Part shown: in pieces, positions 39,990 through 51,849 of the stretch
Layout: the number at the start of each line of letters is the position of its first letter
Position numbering within the stretch: position 1 is the first letter of the stretch
Source: Serendipita indica DSM 11827
Lineage: Eukaryota; Basidiomycota; Agaricomycetes; Sebacinales; Serendipitaceae
Direction: 5' to 3'
Length of the DNA: 64,000 nt
Assembly (NCBI GenBank): GCA_910890315.1
Contig: CAJVGD010000012.1
Span: forward strand, 930,001 to 994,000
The notes under the pieces: generated by a model
Told to the model about the DNA's origin: nothing
Database searches by the model: none
The model's input: the letters and a program-made list of their open reading frames with translations, nothing else
Made by a program: the position numbers and the translations under genes

Positions 39990-42755
39990 CTATTTCCCAA
40001 CTCGTCGATAGAAGAGAATATAGGCAACTCGCTCGTCGTGACCTGCCCATCCATGGTGTGTGGGCTGTGCCTGTGACCCAAAGACATCGTCAGGCGTAAG
40101 TAGTCTGACGGTCTCATCATCGAATCGCATCCACCCTTCGGTCGAATTGGATGAATGATCGCGAGCTGGCATATACGCATTTGCGGTGGGATGCAGTACC
40201 TCGAGTGTGTAATGTCCTCCTGTAGCAGCAAGACCGTGGTGATAGACGACGCCGTACAATTGGTACTTGCGAGAAAATGGACGATGCTTGGAAGCAGCTG
40301 AAAGCATTTCTATGGTCGAGTCAGACATGTGAATGTTGGACTAAAGGTTGGCTAACCGCTTCGTACATCCAGCTCAGGTGCAAACCGAATTTGTTTTCCA
40401 TACTTACCGATGCCAGTCTGTGGATCATAGATGAAGCGCTTGAGATGCAGGATCAATATTGGGGGGAGGTGCTCGACAAACATCTGCTTCGTCGCTTCGG
40501 AAGGATATCCTTGATGGCTTTGAATCGTCACAGTCTCAACAGCTGACAAGGCATAGAGTGCGTCCTCAATTGAACGAATATGAGGGGGCTATGGAGTGGT
40601 GAGTCCACAGCAGTCAATAATATAGGGGCAACCATACCTGGATGTCAAGTTGTAAACAGCGCCATTCTTCCACACTTGCAGAATCGGGTCGTCCCGATGC
40701 ACGTAAGAGGGAGCGAAATTTGCCACCAAAGATTGCAGTGATCGCCGACTCGGTGCCTTGAGTCTAGCATTATCTCATTAGTCAAGGACCTTCAATAAAG
40801 CTTGAATACTGACTGTGCGAGTCACAGTGGCTCTATTCCTCCTTCCCACTTCTTGCCATTCATCACCATCTTGTACAACATCGATCGCTGGCTCAAGTTT
40901 ATCGATGTCACGGTCACTGTCTTTGACAGCATCCGCTTGAGCGGAATCCCCTAGAGCGTTGAGCAGTCCGCACAACTCCTCGTGTAGCGCGTCTAAGAAG
41001 AAGCCTAGGAATTCCTCGGCGTCTTCTTGGTGCCCAAGTCTCATGCCATCGAATGTGGGCTTGGATTTGAGAGAGTTGTAGAGCTCAGAGGCGGTGAACG
41101 AATTCCGGGGAAGGATGTTGGAATCGCGTGATGATGTCGGTTTATTGATTGCTGGCTTGGGGGTGGACATTGATGCGGCTGCCTGGGCGGTTGGGAACGC
41201 CGAAAGATCTACAGGTATTGGAGTGAACGCCGGCTTGAATTCGTTGAGAAACGCGATGCTAAAACACTTTAGTAAACATCTTATATGTGTAGCCATGGAC
41301 ATACGTCGCATCGACCATTGGCGTTGCGGCTCGGCCTGTCCGCTGAGCCGTCAGGCCAGTAGCAGCAATGTCATTAAAAAGTTTCCAAAAAGGAGGAGTG
41401 TAGACAAGTGCCTGGAGTATAGCATTGGCGAAGCAAAGATTCCCAGTGTTAACCAATCCGCGCGGAACAATCTGTGGTGGGATCCCTGGGACCACAGTGC
41501 CAAATCTTGTTGTTTGAAGTCCAGAGCCAGTCTTGAGAAGGTGAAGAAGATTTGCATGCTGATGTGGGGTAAGGGATGTCGCTACACCTTGATCCATATG
41601 AGCGGACGAAAGAGCGGGGATCGAAAAGCCAATCTGAGCTGATGCTGTAAGAGGGACCTGCGGCGCCATAGTGGTAGTGGTAGTATTAGTAGTAGTATGC
41701 ATTCCACGAGAGTCTCCGTTTGTGGAGTGGTCGTTTTGGGGCCCTCGCAGGAGCGAGGCGAATGACTTGACAAGCGTCGCGGGTTTTCCAGACGGCTTTG
41801 CGGGGCCGTTTGGTGCCGGAGAGGCGACTTGGTGATCCTTTTCCCCATCTACCTCACTAACGCCAGAAGAAGATTCTTGCTCGGGTGGGGCTAGCTTGCC
41901 TTCTTTGGACAGAACGGTTGGCGCCTGTAAAGCAGAGCCAATAAATCTACCAGTTGGAGAGGCGCTGGGCATCTTTTTTCGGATGCGGCTCGTCCGTCTC
42001 GGGTGCCTTTGTTCCTTGTAGGAAGGAGGAGGCAGTGCCATCTCGACGAGAGATGGCGGAAGAGGGACGCGAAACCAAATAAAGACGGATGACTGTCCAT
42101 CGGCGACGATAGCACGGGAAGGATGGAAGGAGACGAGGTGGAAGCGCGACGAGGAAGCCGTGGTGGGATCAAAGTCGGTAGGCTCCTTTCCTGTATCGTG
42201 ATCGAGTTCCAGAATAGTGTTCTTTGGCTGCGTTGACTCGGTTTGTGGGTCCAAGGGCGGAGATAGAGAGGGACGAGGGGAAGCATCCGGAACAGGTTCT
42301 GGAGATGATTCCTTTGTTACATGTACCTCCTTAGGGGGCTCAAGTTCTTGATTGAAAACTCTTGGAGGTTCTGGTGCCTCGACAGGCGTCGCCACCTGGG
42401 CAGGTGAAGAAAAGCCAGCCTGGGGAGTGAATTCATTGATTTGCCGCTGACCATAGATGGGGGGATGAAGTTGTGGAGGTTGATACGAGTTGTAATAGTG
42501 ATGCGGCGGTGGAGGATGAAAATGTTGATATGGATTTTGGTAATAGAGTTGCTGGGGGTGAGGAGGCGGTAAATGCATGTGATGTGGAGGTGCAAGGGCC
42601 TGAGGATAATGTGCAAAATGATTATAGCCAACGTTTGGTTGGTAGCCAGGCGTGTACGGCTGATGCATCACGTTCATGGGAGGATATTGGGCATGTCGAG
42701 GATACTGAGGCTGCTCTTGCTGCCCTTGGTTTAAGTTATTTGATCCATCAAACAT
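39990..42755 (-). CDS. UBP3: Ubiquitin carboxyl-terminal hydrolase, UBP3/USP10 type
   Basis: This is a cysteine protease that removes ubiquitin; yeast Ubp3 acts in COPII traffic, ribophagy and stress granules. The first 400 residues are disordered and rich in Pro, His, Gln and Tyr. The Cys box is PRGLVNTGNLCFANAILQAL. The domain continues with RLGHQEDAEEFLGFFLDALH, GKFRSLLRASGRPDSASVEE, PPILILHLKRFIYDPQTGIG and the His box LYGVVYHHGLAATGGHYTLE, then GWMRFDDETVRLLTPDDVF. The acidic insert between Cys box and catalytic core and the AYILFYRR end fit the USP10 group. Introns lie near 41260, 40795, 40630 and 40350. The start is at 42755 and the stop at 39990-39992. Confidence 0.92.
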
Positions 42756-43423
42756 ATAACTCCTGTAGAAAAGGCGGCGAGTGGATTGTCAGCAACGGAA
42801 ATTTTTGAGAGGGGTGCCGCTCGAGGTGCGTGCAAATGGGTTTGAACAGATTGTTCTGGTTCATCTGATTGATTCTTGGCAGATTACTGCCCATCACAGA
42901 TGCGTGGACAAAGGGCACAGCAGTGTCGGGGACGACGAGTAGCGTAGCAACGTACATTTGTTATAGAGCATATATGAATTTATGATCTTTTGGTTCGTTG
43001 ACGAGATTTGGAGACAAACCCCCGTCACAGTCGTAGTCCAAGTTTTAGGAGGGTAACTGGCGCAAGTCTGGCGGGTGCTCTTGGAGGACGGGATGAATAA
43101 AAATGTAAACAAATTCAGAAACCGAGGATATGCTGGCGAGCAATGGCATGCGGCTAGCCGATCTCTCTGGAACGAGGTCATGCGACGAGCCCACGGCTAG
43201 GGCTGATCCCAGGTGGCCCGTATTTTCCACTGGAAAATGTTAATCTGCATTTATTCTGCATTCTCATGCGACAAGCGAGCCCATATTTGTAGACGTCAGT
43301 GCGCCATTCTGGCACCGGCTCGCTATCACGCCTCTTGAACCTGACCATACCCGCGAGCCAGGCCGCTGAGCTCAATTTTCCCCGTTGCTGCTCGCTGTCA
43401 GCTGCATTTATCAACAGATCGAC
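42756..43423. promoter_or_regulatory. Divergent intergenic region between UBP3 and the unknown paralogue
   Basis: This 0.67 kb must hold both promoters. The minus-strand open frames here are antisense or untranslated sequence. No clear TATA box was noted. Confidence 0.35.
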
Positions 43424-44797
43424 ATGTCCTACCAAGAGCCCGCTGCGTCTGGCTACGAGCTCACAGCGGCAGAGATTGACCCCGCACACCATGCCATCGT
43501 CCCCTCGGATGACCAGCAGGACCTTGCTTTCCGCTCTATCCGTGCCCTCGACCCGGTCGCCCTGACCCCGTATGGGGAACTCAAGGACCAGTCGGTACGC
43601 AGGACACAAAAGGGAATTCGACCTATGATCTGGGTAAGCTTTCATTCTTATTGTCCTATTGCCCCCCTTTGTACTCTTTCTCCATTCTTCTCGTCGTCGT
43701 CGTTCATGCTCACCAGACCCCCCCTCCTCTAGGTCCGACTCAACGAGACAAAAAGCGCCGCCGTATTCGAAGTGGTCAGTCAAGCGCCTCTTTCTAACCC
43801 CCAAGCCTTCCCTCGTCCTTCTTCCAGGAAACCCTGTCCGTCCTCCCGTACCCTGCCTCATGTCTTCCATTTGGCTCGCCCAGAGCTCGGTCCTCTCAGC
43901 CTTTGGGCGGCATCAAGCTGACATCGCACTTGTCAGACGCTTCACACCGGTCAATGTGTCCAGGTCCATGTCCCTTACGATTCATGGCGCCGTGCTACTT
44001 GCAACTCCGAAGCAGTTCGTGCAGCCATTCAAAAGGCGTACTGTACGTGGATTCATCCCTCGAAACGGGTGGCACCGCCTCTGACCGACGAATAGTAAAT
44101 CTCCTTCGCCACAAGGAAGACCCCGTAATCGTCAAGCCGGGCATGATCTCCCTCAAAGTACTCTCTAAACATGATCCCCAGCACCGGTTCGTATCGTTTT
44201 TACTCGCCCCGACATATCTCCCCCTTTCTGCCCACCGGGCTTCCTTTTCGGGTGCACGGGGATGGAAACTTCCTGCTTTGCGTCTGTGCGCTTGCCTGGC
44301 GCTTCTCCTTCGTCATCGGCCTTGACATCGCCGAAACGAAACGCAGAATGATACTGACATTTTTTTTTCCTTCCAGCTCCACTATTCAGACGCTTCGACA
44401 GGGCTCGTTTGACTCCAATTCGACCCGCGCGTCACTCGATTCCTCTCGATACGACTCGTCCCACCAAGCTCGTCACTCGTCACACGTCCGCTCACGGTCA
44501 CAGGGTTCGCGTACGCCTCATAGAACGCATTCACATCCTCAACCGATCCCCCCAGCCCCAACGCCAATCCCCCCACAGCCCGTCGTCAGACCAAATGTCC
44601 TCACCAGATTAAATACGAGTCGGACGATGCTGAGCAATGCCAGTCGCTCCCAACCTGCCAGTCCAGCCCACCCCTCTCCCTACGTCTCTGTGACGCACTC
44701 TGGACAAGCACCCTACGTTCGCGTCCAGCCTGGCGGATCGGGTGCTGCTGCGGGATACGACCCGTATTCGACGCGGTATCCCACATATGCTCATTAG
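43424..44797 (+). CDS. Uncharacterised protein, paralogue of the gene at 3247-4747
   Basis: No named family was recognised. It starts MSYQEPAASGYELTAAEIDP and contains LDPVALTPYGELKDQ, then RPMIWVRLNETKSAAVFEV, then VHVPYDSWRRATCNSEAVRA with AIQKAY, then DPVIVKPGMISLKVL. The first, third and fourth blocks correspond to blocks of the gene at 3.2-4.7 kb. The C-terminal part is low in complexity, rich in Ser, His, Arg and Pro, and ends in a Gly/Tyr-rich stretch (GGSGAAAGYDPYSTRYPTYA). It has no membrane segment, unlike its paralogue. Introns lie near 43590-43735, 43775-43828, 43920-43970, 44040-44095 and 44190-44375. Exact splice sites are uncertain. Confidence 0.7.
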
Positions 44798-45148
44798 CCA
44801 CCCGGAATCTAACCTCCCCGACTGTATCCATACGAGCACCCGACGACCCAACAATGATTCACAACCATAACAAACTGGACAACGACCGGTTTAAAACATG
44901 CGACCCTGGCCCAATGGCGAGAGCCTGCGAGGCATGGACACATCTATTGGGCCTGAGTCCCTTTGGTCTTGTTTGATGATAGAAGGGACAAATCATCATT
45001 ATCACGACACTACTTTCTTCCTAATGATACGCTTCCTTGTCCTGTCATACCACGTCCTCTCCCTCCTTTGCACAGTTTTTCCCACTTTAGCTTTATGCCG
45101 ACTACTTTATTCGCCATCTCGAATACTCGTGTACCCCAAACCTCTAGC
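44798..45148. other. Intergenic region, no gene seen
   Basis: This pyrimidine-rich sequence follows the unknown paralogue. Overlapping short frames were read and show no coding features. Confidence 0.35.
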
Positions 45149-45528
45149 ATGTCGATGATGGAATACGCAGGCGAATTATCGATACAGAATCGAGAGCCGA
45201 CTCAGTGTCAGGTGAGGAACACGAGGATACGTCGTGGTATCACCTCACGTCTCGACTGCCACCCAACCGCGCTAAAAGGTACGTCAGCTGGCATACATAC
45301 CATTACTTACGCCCGGATCTCGACCCGATGGTCTCCGCTAACCGTCGAATGTGGGGCTGGTCGGAACAGAGGTTGTCTTCTATCTCGCTACAACGGGCTG
45401 GTCCAGAGGCTAATTTTGGGGATTGCATGACATCAATCTCCACGAAACTGGGGCTTTACTTCATTGGCCTGCAGGCCATGCAACGAGTCTGTTCCAAGAA
45501 ATATCAACAAGATGATACCGTAATATAG
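45149..45528 (+). CDS. Possible small hypothetical protein or 3' exon
   Basis: An open frame running from a possible splice acceptor (ACCTCTAG, ending at 45147) encodes about 125 residues with a non-random composition, including SGEEHEDTSWYHLTSRLPPN, YHYLRPDLDPMVSANRRMWG and LGLYFIGLQAMQRV. No ATG precedes it in frame, so it would need an upstream exon that I could not find. A GTACGT sequence at about 45281 could also be a splice donor. It overlaps the tail of the gene on the other strand by about 25 nt. It may be a real 3' exon or chance. Confidence 0.25.
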
Positions 45529-46178
45529 TACATCAAATAAAATGTTGAACATTCAATTCCACATTGTAGGAGGCTGCATCGACGTGTCTTCCAGGCCCCT
45601 GAACGAGAAACCATGAGACGAATCGTGTGCTGTACTCGTTGCACGATGAAGAGCAGGGCAGCAGCAGCAGCAGCAGCAGCAGACGTCGTCGGCTGCCTCG
45701 AAGGAGTGGGTAGCGACAAGCCCGTAGAGTAGGAGGGTCGAAAAGACGACCCGGCGTTCCCAGAGCTGAGGGCCAACTGCCGTTTGAGGCTGTCTATCTC
45801 TCGGGAAAGCGCCTTGATTTGGTCTTCTTTAGCCGCAAGGTGCTCGTCCTTTTCCTCCAAAAGTCGACGGAGATCATTGGTTGTGGACAAGTCCCCATCA
45901 GTAGTAGCCCTCTTTAGATTTCGGCCTGTATATTGCTCTCTGCTCGTCAAAATCGGCTGTGAGTAGCTCCCTCGAGTGGGCGAGGCTTGGAGAGGGCTTG
46001 CCACGGGACGACGAGCATCTTGCCTAGGAAAACGGGAATCTTCATCGGAATCTGAGTGTTCGAAGGAATCGCTTATGGTTTCTCTCAATTGAGGGGTCAT
46101 CCCGGGTGGGGGATCATGAGCCTGCTTCCTGGCAGGAGTTGAGGGCATTGACAGGTGACGCTCGCGGTTGGGGGTCAT
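45504..46178 (-). CDS. Small disordered coiled-coil protein with alanine tract
   Basis: The protein starts MTPNRERHLSMPSTPARKQA and has a serine- and proline-rich first half (DSDEDSRFPRQDARRPVASP). A charged coiled coil of about 45 residues follows (DLRRLLEEKDEHLAAKEDQI and KALSREIDSLKRQLAL). An alanine run comes from eight GCA/TGC-type triplets at 45658-45681. The last 40 residues read poorly and may come from an unspliced intron or past the true end, so the C-terminus is uncertain. I do not recognise a family. Scaffold or adaptor function would be a guess. Confidence 0.55.
   Translation of the reverse strand: MTPNRERHLSMPSTPARKQAHDPPPGMTPQLRETISDSFEHSDSDEDSRFPRQDARRPVASPLQASPTRGSYSQPILTSREQYTGRNLKRATTDGDLSTTNDLRRLLEEKDEHLAAKEDQIKALSREIDSLKRQLALSSGNAGSSFRPSYSTGLSLPTPSRQPTTSAAAAAAAALLFIVQRVQHTIRLMVSRSGAWKTRRCSLLQCGIECSTFYLMYYITVSSC
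45658..45681. repeat. (GCA)8 trinucleotide repeat, coding for alanine on the minus strand
   Basis: Eight perfect GCA units on the plus strand read as TGC/GCT-type codons on the minus strand, where they give the polyalanine run of the coiled-coil protein. Confidence 0.9.
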
Positions 46179-47071
46179 TGGAGGCGTAGCCGGGGGTTTG
46201 GAGATGCTTTATCCCACTCTGAGCCCCCGTTGATTTATCATGTCAGGCTCGCATCTACGCGGGGAATATGAACGACGTACAAAAAAACTGGCAACTTCCT
46301 GGACGACTTCCGTAGTAGCACTTGTAGTAATAGCTGAATATAAATATTAGATTTGTCATTCTGCAAGGAAACGCCCGCCAACGAACTGGCCGTACGAGTT
46401 CTGAGCTCTGCTCTGATGCCGCCTGCACGGTACATCAATATTAATGTCAAGAGAGAAAGAAGGCATGTATACATACGGTGCTGACTTGTGACACTTGAAG
46501 AAAAGGGTTTCCGTACCACTCATGCAAAACGCCTCGTCGAGGTCGGGTTCAAGTGCAGTTTAGGCTCCTATCACCATGATATGCTTGACCAGCATATGCG
46601 GTGCTGAGTTCTATAAACATCAGTATCTTCTGACAAACATCCCTTTCACGAAAAGATAGTCTGGAGATATACACGCGCTAGTACAACGCCTATTGTACAG
46701 GCCCACATTATACGGGCATTGTATCTAAGAATATGGCCCGGTAGACGCTAAGAGAGATACCAATAAAGCTAGCTCAACTACATCAGGACCAAGGCCTCAA
46801 TCTTTACACTCAACCTCGACAGTAGATCGTAATTCTAATCTGCATGTACTCCCATCTTCCTAGCTCATATCGTCTCAACTGCAATCCCACAATCGCTTGC
46901 CACCCTGCTCGCCTTACTACGCAAAGGCTAGAGCGTTGATATCCCGCGAGTAAGAACTAAACGCATTTTCAATTATTTCTCGGTTCAATGTAATATTCTG
47001 CTATCGAGAGATAGTTAATACTGCCCCTCTCAAGCTCTTTGGATAGAACCTCATCGACCCTTTTTGCTACA
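46179..47071. other. 0.9-kb intergenic region, no gene seen
   Basis: This is the longest ordinary gap outside the repeat block. It holds the promoter of the coiled-coil gene and that of PSMA4. It does not resemble the repeat units at 36.4-39.8 kb. No tRNA or long coding frame was found. Confidence 0.4.
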
Positions 47072-48209
47072 ATGGCAAGCCAGGCTCCTCTGTAGACTTG
47101 AATGATCACTGAAAATGAGACCCACAGGCTCGAAGATATGATAGTTGGTGCTTCTGTCTTGCCACTTGCGCCTACTCATACATCTCCCAGGCCGCACTAC
47201 AATCTTCTCGCCCGAAGGTACATTTACATGGTTATTATCTCACTCATGCTTACTCTGAGACAGGGAGGCTCTACCAGAGTATGTTTTATGGTGCTAATAC
47301 GCGTCCGACGCGCGGATGGCTGACGCGTCCGAATCAGTCGAATATGCCATGGAGGCAATCTCCCACGCAGGCACGGTTCTGGGAGTACTTGCATCAGACG
47401 GTGTCGTACTCGCTGCCGAAAAGAAAGTAACTGGCAAGCTACTCGATCTCAGTGTGACCAAAGATGGTGGTTACGGTGGCAGCGGCGAGAAAATCTACCT
47501 TCTGACAGAGTAGGGTACACTTGCGATGAAATCAGTTATTAACGTGTCACAATAGTAACGTGGTTGTCGGCGTCGCTGGCCTGACTGCAGATGCCAATTC
47601 GCTTGTCAATTATGCACGCACCGCGGCTCAACGTCACCTTTTTACATTCAACGAAGACATTCCGGTAGAGCAGCTTGCTCAGAGACTATGCGATCTGAAG
47701 CAGGGTTATACACAATACGGAGGTCTGTCTAAGTCGATCTCCTGGCTATTTGTTGACCAAGCGTGACCAGGCCTTCGTCCTTTCGGGGTTTCGTTGCTGT
47801 ACGCAGGCTGGGATCCCTACTATCAGTTTCAACTGTATCTCTCGGATCCCTCGGGCAACTATTCTGGCTGGAAGGCGACTTGCATCGGAGCAAATAACGG
47901 AACCGCTCAATCATTGCTGAAGCAAGAATACAAGGAAGACATCAAAGTGGAGGATGCAATCGGGCTGGTCATGAAAGTCATGAGCAAGACAATGGATAGT
48001 ACAACTCTGGGCAGTGAGAAACGTACGTAACTGGCTGTAGAGTTTGGGTATATCATCTAATTAACCTAACAGTCGAATTTGCGACCTTGACGCTCGACCC
48101 GACTACGAAAAAGCCCAAGGCGAAGATTTACAGACCGGCAGAGGTCGACGCGCTCTTGCAAAAGCACGATCTGGGCAAGAAGGAAGATACAGAAATGAAA
48201 ACATCGTGA
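47072..48209 (+). CDS. PRE9: 20S proteasome subunit alpha type-3 (PRE9 / PSMA4 orthologue)
   Basis: This subunit belongs to the outer ring of the 20S proteasome. Reading back from the clear exon [16 protein letters not shown], four tiny exons restore the conserved N-terminus: M (47072-47074), ARRYD plus one base (47128-47143, 16 nt), [10 protein letters not shown] (47191-47217, 27 nt) and RLYQ plus one base (47264-47278, 15 nt). The later exons are 47338-47509, 47556-47722, 47771-48022 and 48073-48209. Together they sum to 789 nt, giving 262 residues, as in orthologues. [40 protein letters not shown] and [18 protein letters not shown] are diagnostic. The first intron would need a GC donor (ATG|GCAAGC), so the position of the first ATG is the least certain part. 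The stop is 74 nt from the convergent AASS gene. Confidence 0.93.
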
Positions 48210-48283
48210 TTGAATGGTGATACGTGCTAGAAATGATCACATTCGTGTTAAATGTATGATAAACACACGAATATCTCCATTCA

Positions 48284-51200
48284 CTATGGCACCATCAGTC
48301 GAGACGTGAGGCTGCCGCCTTTGCTTCGCGGATGCGTCTCCTTCTTCATAGTGATACCAGAACTTTCCATATCCTGCAGTATAGATCGGTAAATTGCAGC
48401 ATCGGCGGTTGGCCCTACAACCCCACGAGTCTGGACATGGCCGTCGAGGACACGCAAGGCGGCGATTGCCAAAGGAACTGATACAGTAACGGCCATGGCT
48501 GTTCTTTCAGCGTCAGGTTGTCTGAGGATCAGAGTCGAGGTGTGGACGAGATCATCGTCGTGGCGCGAATCGGTTTGGAGCATAGCTGGTCTGGATATGA
48601 CCTCGTGCGAGAGAATCACCGAGTCCTGTTCCCCAGGAAGATAGCGAAGCTTGTGGGCCAAGAGTCGTGCAAAAAGATCCAAAGGAAGGGTTGGATGCGA
48701 TTGAACCAGGGGTAGATCCAAACTCGCCGGACTTGATGGCGGCACAATGGACAGCCTGGGAAGTCATATAAGCCAGGAGAGGTGCATTGTTGAGATAACT
48801 TCACCATTCTGCTGCTTCGAGTAGTGCTTCCGCTTGGTGCTCTGTCATGAGGGATTTCAGAGCTGAAGAAATCTCGCTCTTGTCATTCTTCACGCGGATT
48901 CCCGTCACGCGAGACAACGTCTGAGCGAGAAAACTATACCAGCCGCCACGCTCATTGAGGTTCATAGGGTCTGTCAGGTCGAGCACGCCCGAAGTCGCAA
49001 ATCCATCCATGAGCCAGGAGAATCCCTTGTACCTGGGGCCTGCCTGAACATGACGGATACCACAGGGGGCCGTACTTACCTCAACGTACCACGGAACATT
49101 GATTCGAGCTTGTCAGGATCTTCAAGACCATAAGTTCCGCTGTACGAAAAGCTATCGCGATTCGGAAGACATTCGAGTGCCAGACCGGTTCGTAGAGGGA
49201 TATCTTTGATAACAGCCTTGAGCAAGTGTCCAGGTTTAATCTCGTGATTCTGTACAATCGGGTTGAGGAAATCAAAGAAACTTCTACTGCAGTACATACC
49301 CGGCTGTTCAAACGAAATTTGGCGCCATTGAGAGCAGCCGTGAGTACGCCTCGTGGGCTCCATGAAAATTTGTACCCCAGTGGGACATTACTATCTTCGG
49401 GTACCGGTAGGCCACCGCAGACAGAAAGAAAGGAGACAGGTTTCCGTCCCATCTTGCGAATATCCTCACACAGCTCCACCGCGGAGCAGTGGTCAATACC
49501 TGGGTCTAGTCCTATTTCGTTGAGAAGTAGAACACCAGATTCTTTGGCACTGTCCATAATCAGCTTCCAGGTACGCGTGTTCGGATCGCCTACCGTTCAT
49601 CCAACTTGCGCATGTCTGGCGAGATGTAAGAGGCAGTTACCATATGCGTTTGATGCGTGACGCAATGTTCCGCTATTGTCGCATGTAGCGGCATTGGGAG
49701 CAGACTGAAAGTGAATAAGACGCCTAGACAGGAGGTGAGACTTAAGTGCTTACCTAATGACAATGTCAGACTGTTGAACGAGTGATCCCAGCTTAATTTG
49801 ATCGGAAACATCGAGTAGTAGGGCCTTGGCGTTCTGGTGCGGTGCGGCTAGCTGACGAGCTTCTCTTATATTGTTGCTTGCTGCAAGAACTCAGAAAAGG
49901 GAGATGATGCGGTTAAAATTACATACCCACTATAATCTCCACGTCGGGTCGTGCTGCAATATGGTCTACAGCGGGCTTCGCAACCATGCCAGAGCCCAAT
50001 AGAAGAACACGTTTCTTGGCCCTGGTACTATCATTTGAAGTCGACGATGTGGCCGTGTGGGTGCTGGTTGGAATCGGTATCGGCATCATACGCTCAGTGA
50101 GCCAGTTATGGGGTTCAAGGAGCTTCCCGTCTTGGACAATTGTTCCCCGTCGGAGCACATCCAAATTTGACAGGTCTTTCTGCTCTAGGGGCCTTCCTTT
50201 CTCCGCCTTGATAAGACTTTGTAGGTACGGTAAGAATTTGTTGCTGAAGTGGCGCGAGGAGTCGAGAGGAAGCTCTGAAGGTAGTATGTCTACAGACATG
50301 ACCTGTATTCCGGACAGGTCGTCGGGATGGTTGCTCGGTCGAGCACTAAAGAACGGCTCGCTGATAGTAGCGGCTCTTGAAACAAACTCGAGACCTCCCT
50401 TATCAAAAATGAGCCTGGATCAAGTCTAGAATGTGGACCAACCTCAATGTCACAGCTAATATCGGCAATACTTCTAAAGCGAAGTTTTCCCCCTCGTTTG
50501 GCGTGCCTCTGAGCTGCTGCGAGTTGCTGGTTGTTAAGAAGCCGAGGAAATCCGGGTTTCCAGCCGGTTCCGTTGATTAGAAGGCTGATGTATGGTGCAA
50601 TCTGGGACCATGTTAGTTACAATTACTTGAAAGTGATTTGCTTACTCTTTGATAAAACAAGCTGACATATAGTTCGGGTCGAGAATAGTAAGTTGACCGG
50701 TTGTAAGGATCACCCCTTATATCCACCAAGTAGTCCTCAGGTTTAACATGAATCAGATAAACGAAATTGCGAGGGGTGTCTGGGAGTCTCTGAATCAATC
50801 ACGGAAGCAAAAAGATTGGAGAAAGCGCACTAGGGGATGTTGCAACCTTTGCAAGATCGCGAGCCTCTATTTGCTTGATCGGTAGCTCCTGAAGAAGGCT
50901 TAGAGCGCCTTGAGATACATTACCATTCCCAGTAAGGGCAATAATGCATGGACCAGTGGCTTCAGGCATTCCTCGCTCGGAAATGATGGAGCCGATTCTT
51001 CGCATAGAGTTGCGTAGTTCTTCGAGACTACTGTGATGGTAGGGACGCGGTAGCAGCTATGAAGCGTTAGGATGAAAAAAAAATCCTGGAGAGCGTACCA
51101 AAAAAGGAGAAGAGACACCCATCGACAGATAGTCTAACCCCAGAGCATTTAATGCTTCTGGAACTCCGGCAGCTCCGGCATACCAACCAAAAGCAACTAC

Positions 51201-51739
51201 ACGCTTCCCCTGGCTATCGGTTAGGAGCTCGTAATCTATGAGCCGTGCCGAGGATTGAGTGAATTTGGCGAGCAGAGGCATATTATAGTGTTGGCCTTTG
51301 GCCGTGTGTGAAAACATGATATGGGTACGTGGCTTCCCATCTATTTCATTGGTCAAGAGCTCATCAAGGGGGGTTTCTTTGATGCCGACGAGGATGTTCG
51401 CTGCGTCGAGACCTTCTGACGGACGTGCCCCAGCCTGTCAAAATTTGTCAGTAGCTGCCGAATCATTGACACATGAGGGCTTACCTGTATATACTCCTCC
51501 ATGGGGAAGATTCGTCTTGCGCAGGGTTGTACAACCACGTCGATCCCATCCTCAGTGATAAGGGATTTTACCGCCTGTGGTGTCAGAGGCGCTCTGCGCT
51601 CCCAAATCCGTGACGGGTCCTCTCGTCTTATACCCAGAATAAGGGGGTTTGATGGCTTGCTTGTCGCGTATCGCCTCAAATGTCGACGAGATGCATGGCG
51701 GGAATGCCGCGAAAGAGAAGAGGAGTATATGAGACGCAT
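48284..51739 (-). CDS. Bifunctional lysine-ketoglutarate reductase / saccharopine dehydrogenase (AASS type), mitochondrial
   Basis: The protein joins both enzymes of the saccharopine route of lysine breakdown. The first 28 residues are basic, serine-rich and without acids (MRLIYSSSLSRHSRHASRRH, then LRRYATS), a typical mitochondrial presequence. The reductase half follows: LGIRREDPSRIWERRAPLTP, RTHIMFSHTAKGQHYNMPLL, RLIDYELLTDSQGKRVVAFG and YAGAAGVPEALNALGLDYLS, then GNVSQGALSLLQELPIKQI. The dehydrogenase half starts at KKRVLLLGSGMVAKPAVDHI, a Rossmann motif, followed by VISLLPMPLHATIAEHCVTH, LLNEIGLDPGIDHCSAVELC, VCGGLPVPEDSNVPLGYKFS and GLALECLPNRDSFSYSGTYG. The whole spans about 950 residues over many exons, close to animal AASS. 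Both halves look complete, so it is probably active. Confidence 0.88.
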
Positions 51740-51849
51740 GTAGACAACTGAGAGTGATGACTAGTTTCGGGATGAGACCAGGAAAGCAATGGCGGGGTCC
51801 AAACCCTGTCCCTCACGTGCCGCATTCTTGGGTCCGTCCAAGCTCCGAG

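Noticed and set aside
43178-43870. 230-codon open frame on the minus strand
   Set aside because: It is antisense to the conserved paralogue gene at 43424-44797, has an Arg/Gly-biased composition and shows no motif.
46238-46519. 93-codon minus-strand open frame with hydrophobic start
   Set aside because: No supporting exon, motif or splice context; it is probably untranslated upstream sequence of the coiled-coil gene.
46520-46570. Possible tRNA because of GGTTCAAG
   Set aside because: No matching stems, A box or anticodon arm can be drawn around it.
47102-47323. Open frame starting MITENETHR just before the proteasome alpha3 exons
   Set aside because: It runs in the wrong frame over the micro-exons; the spliced reading gives the conserved proteasome N-terminus.
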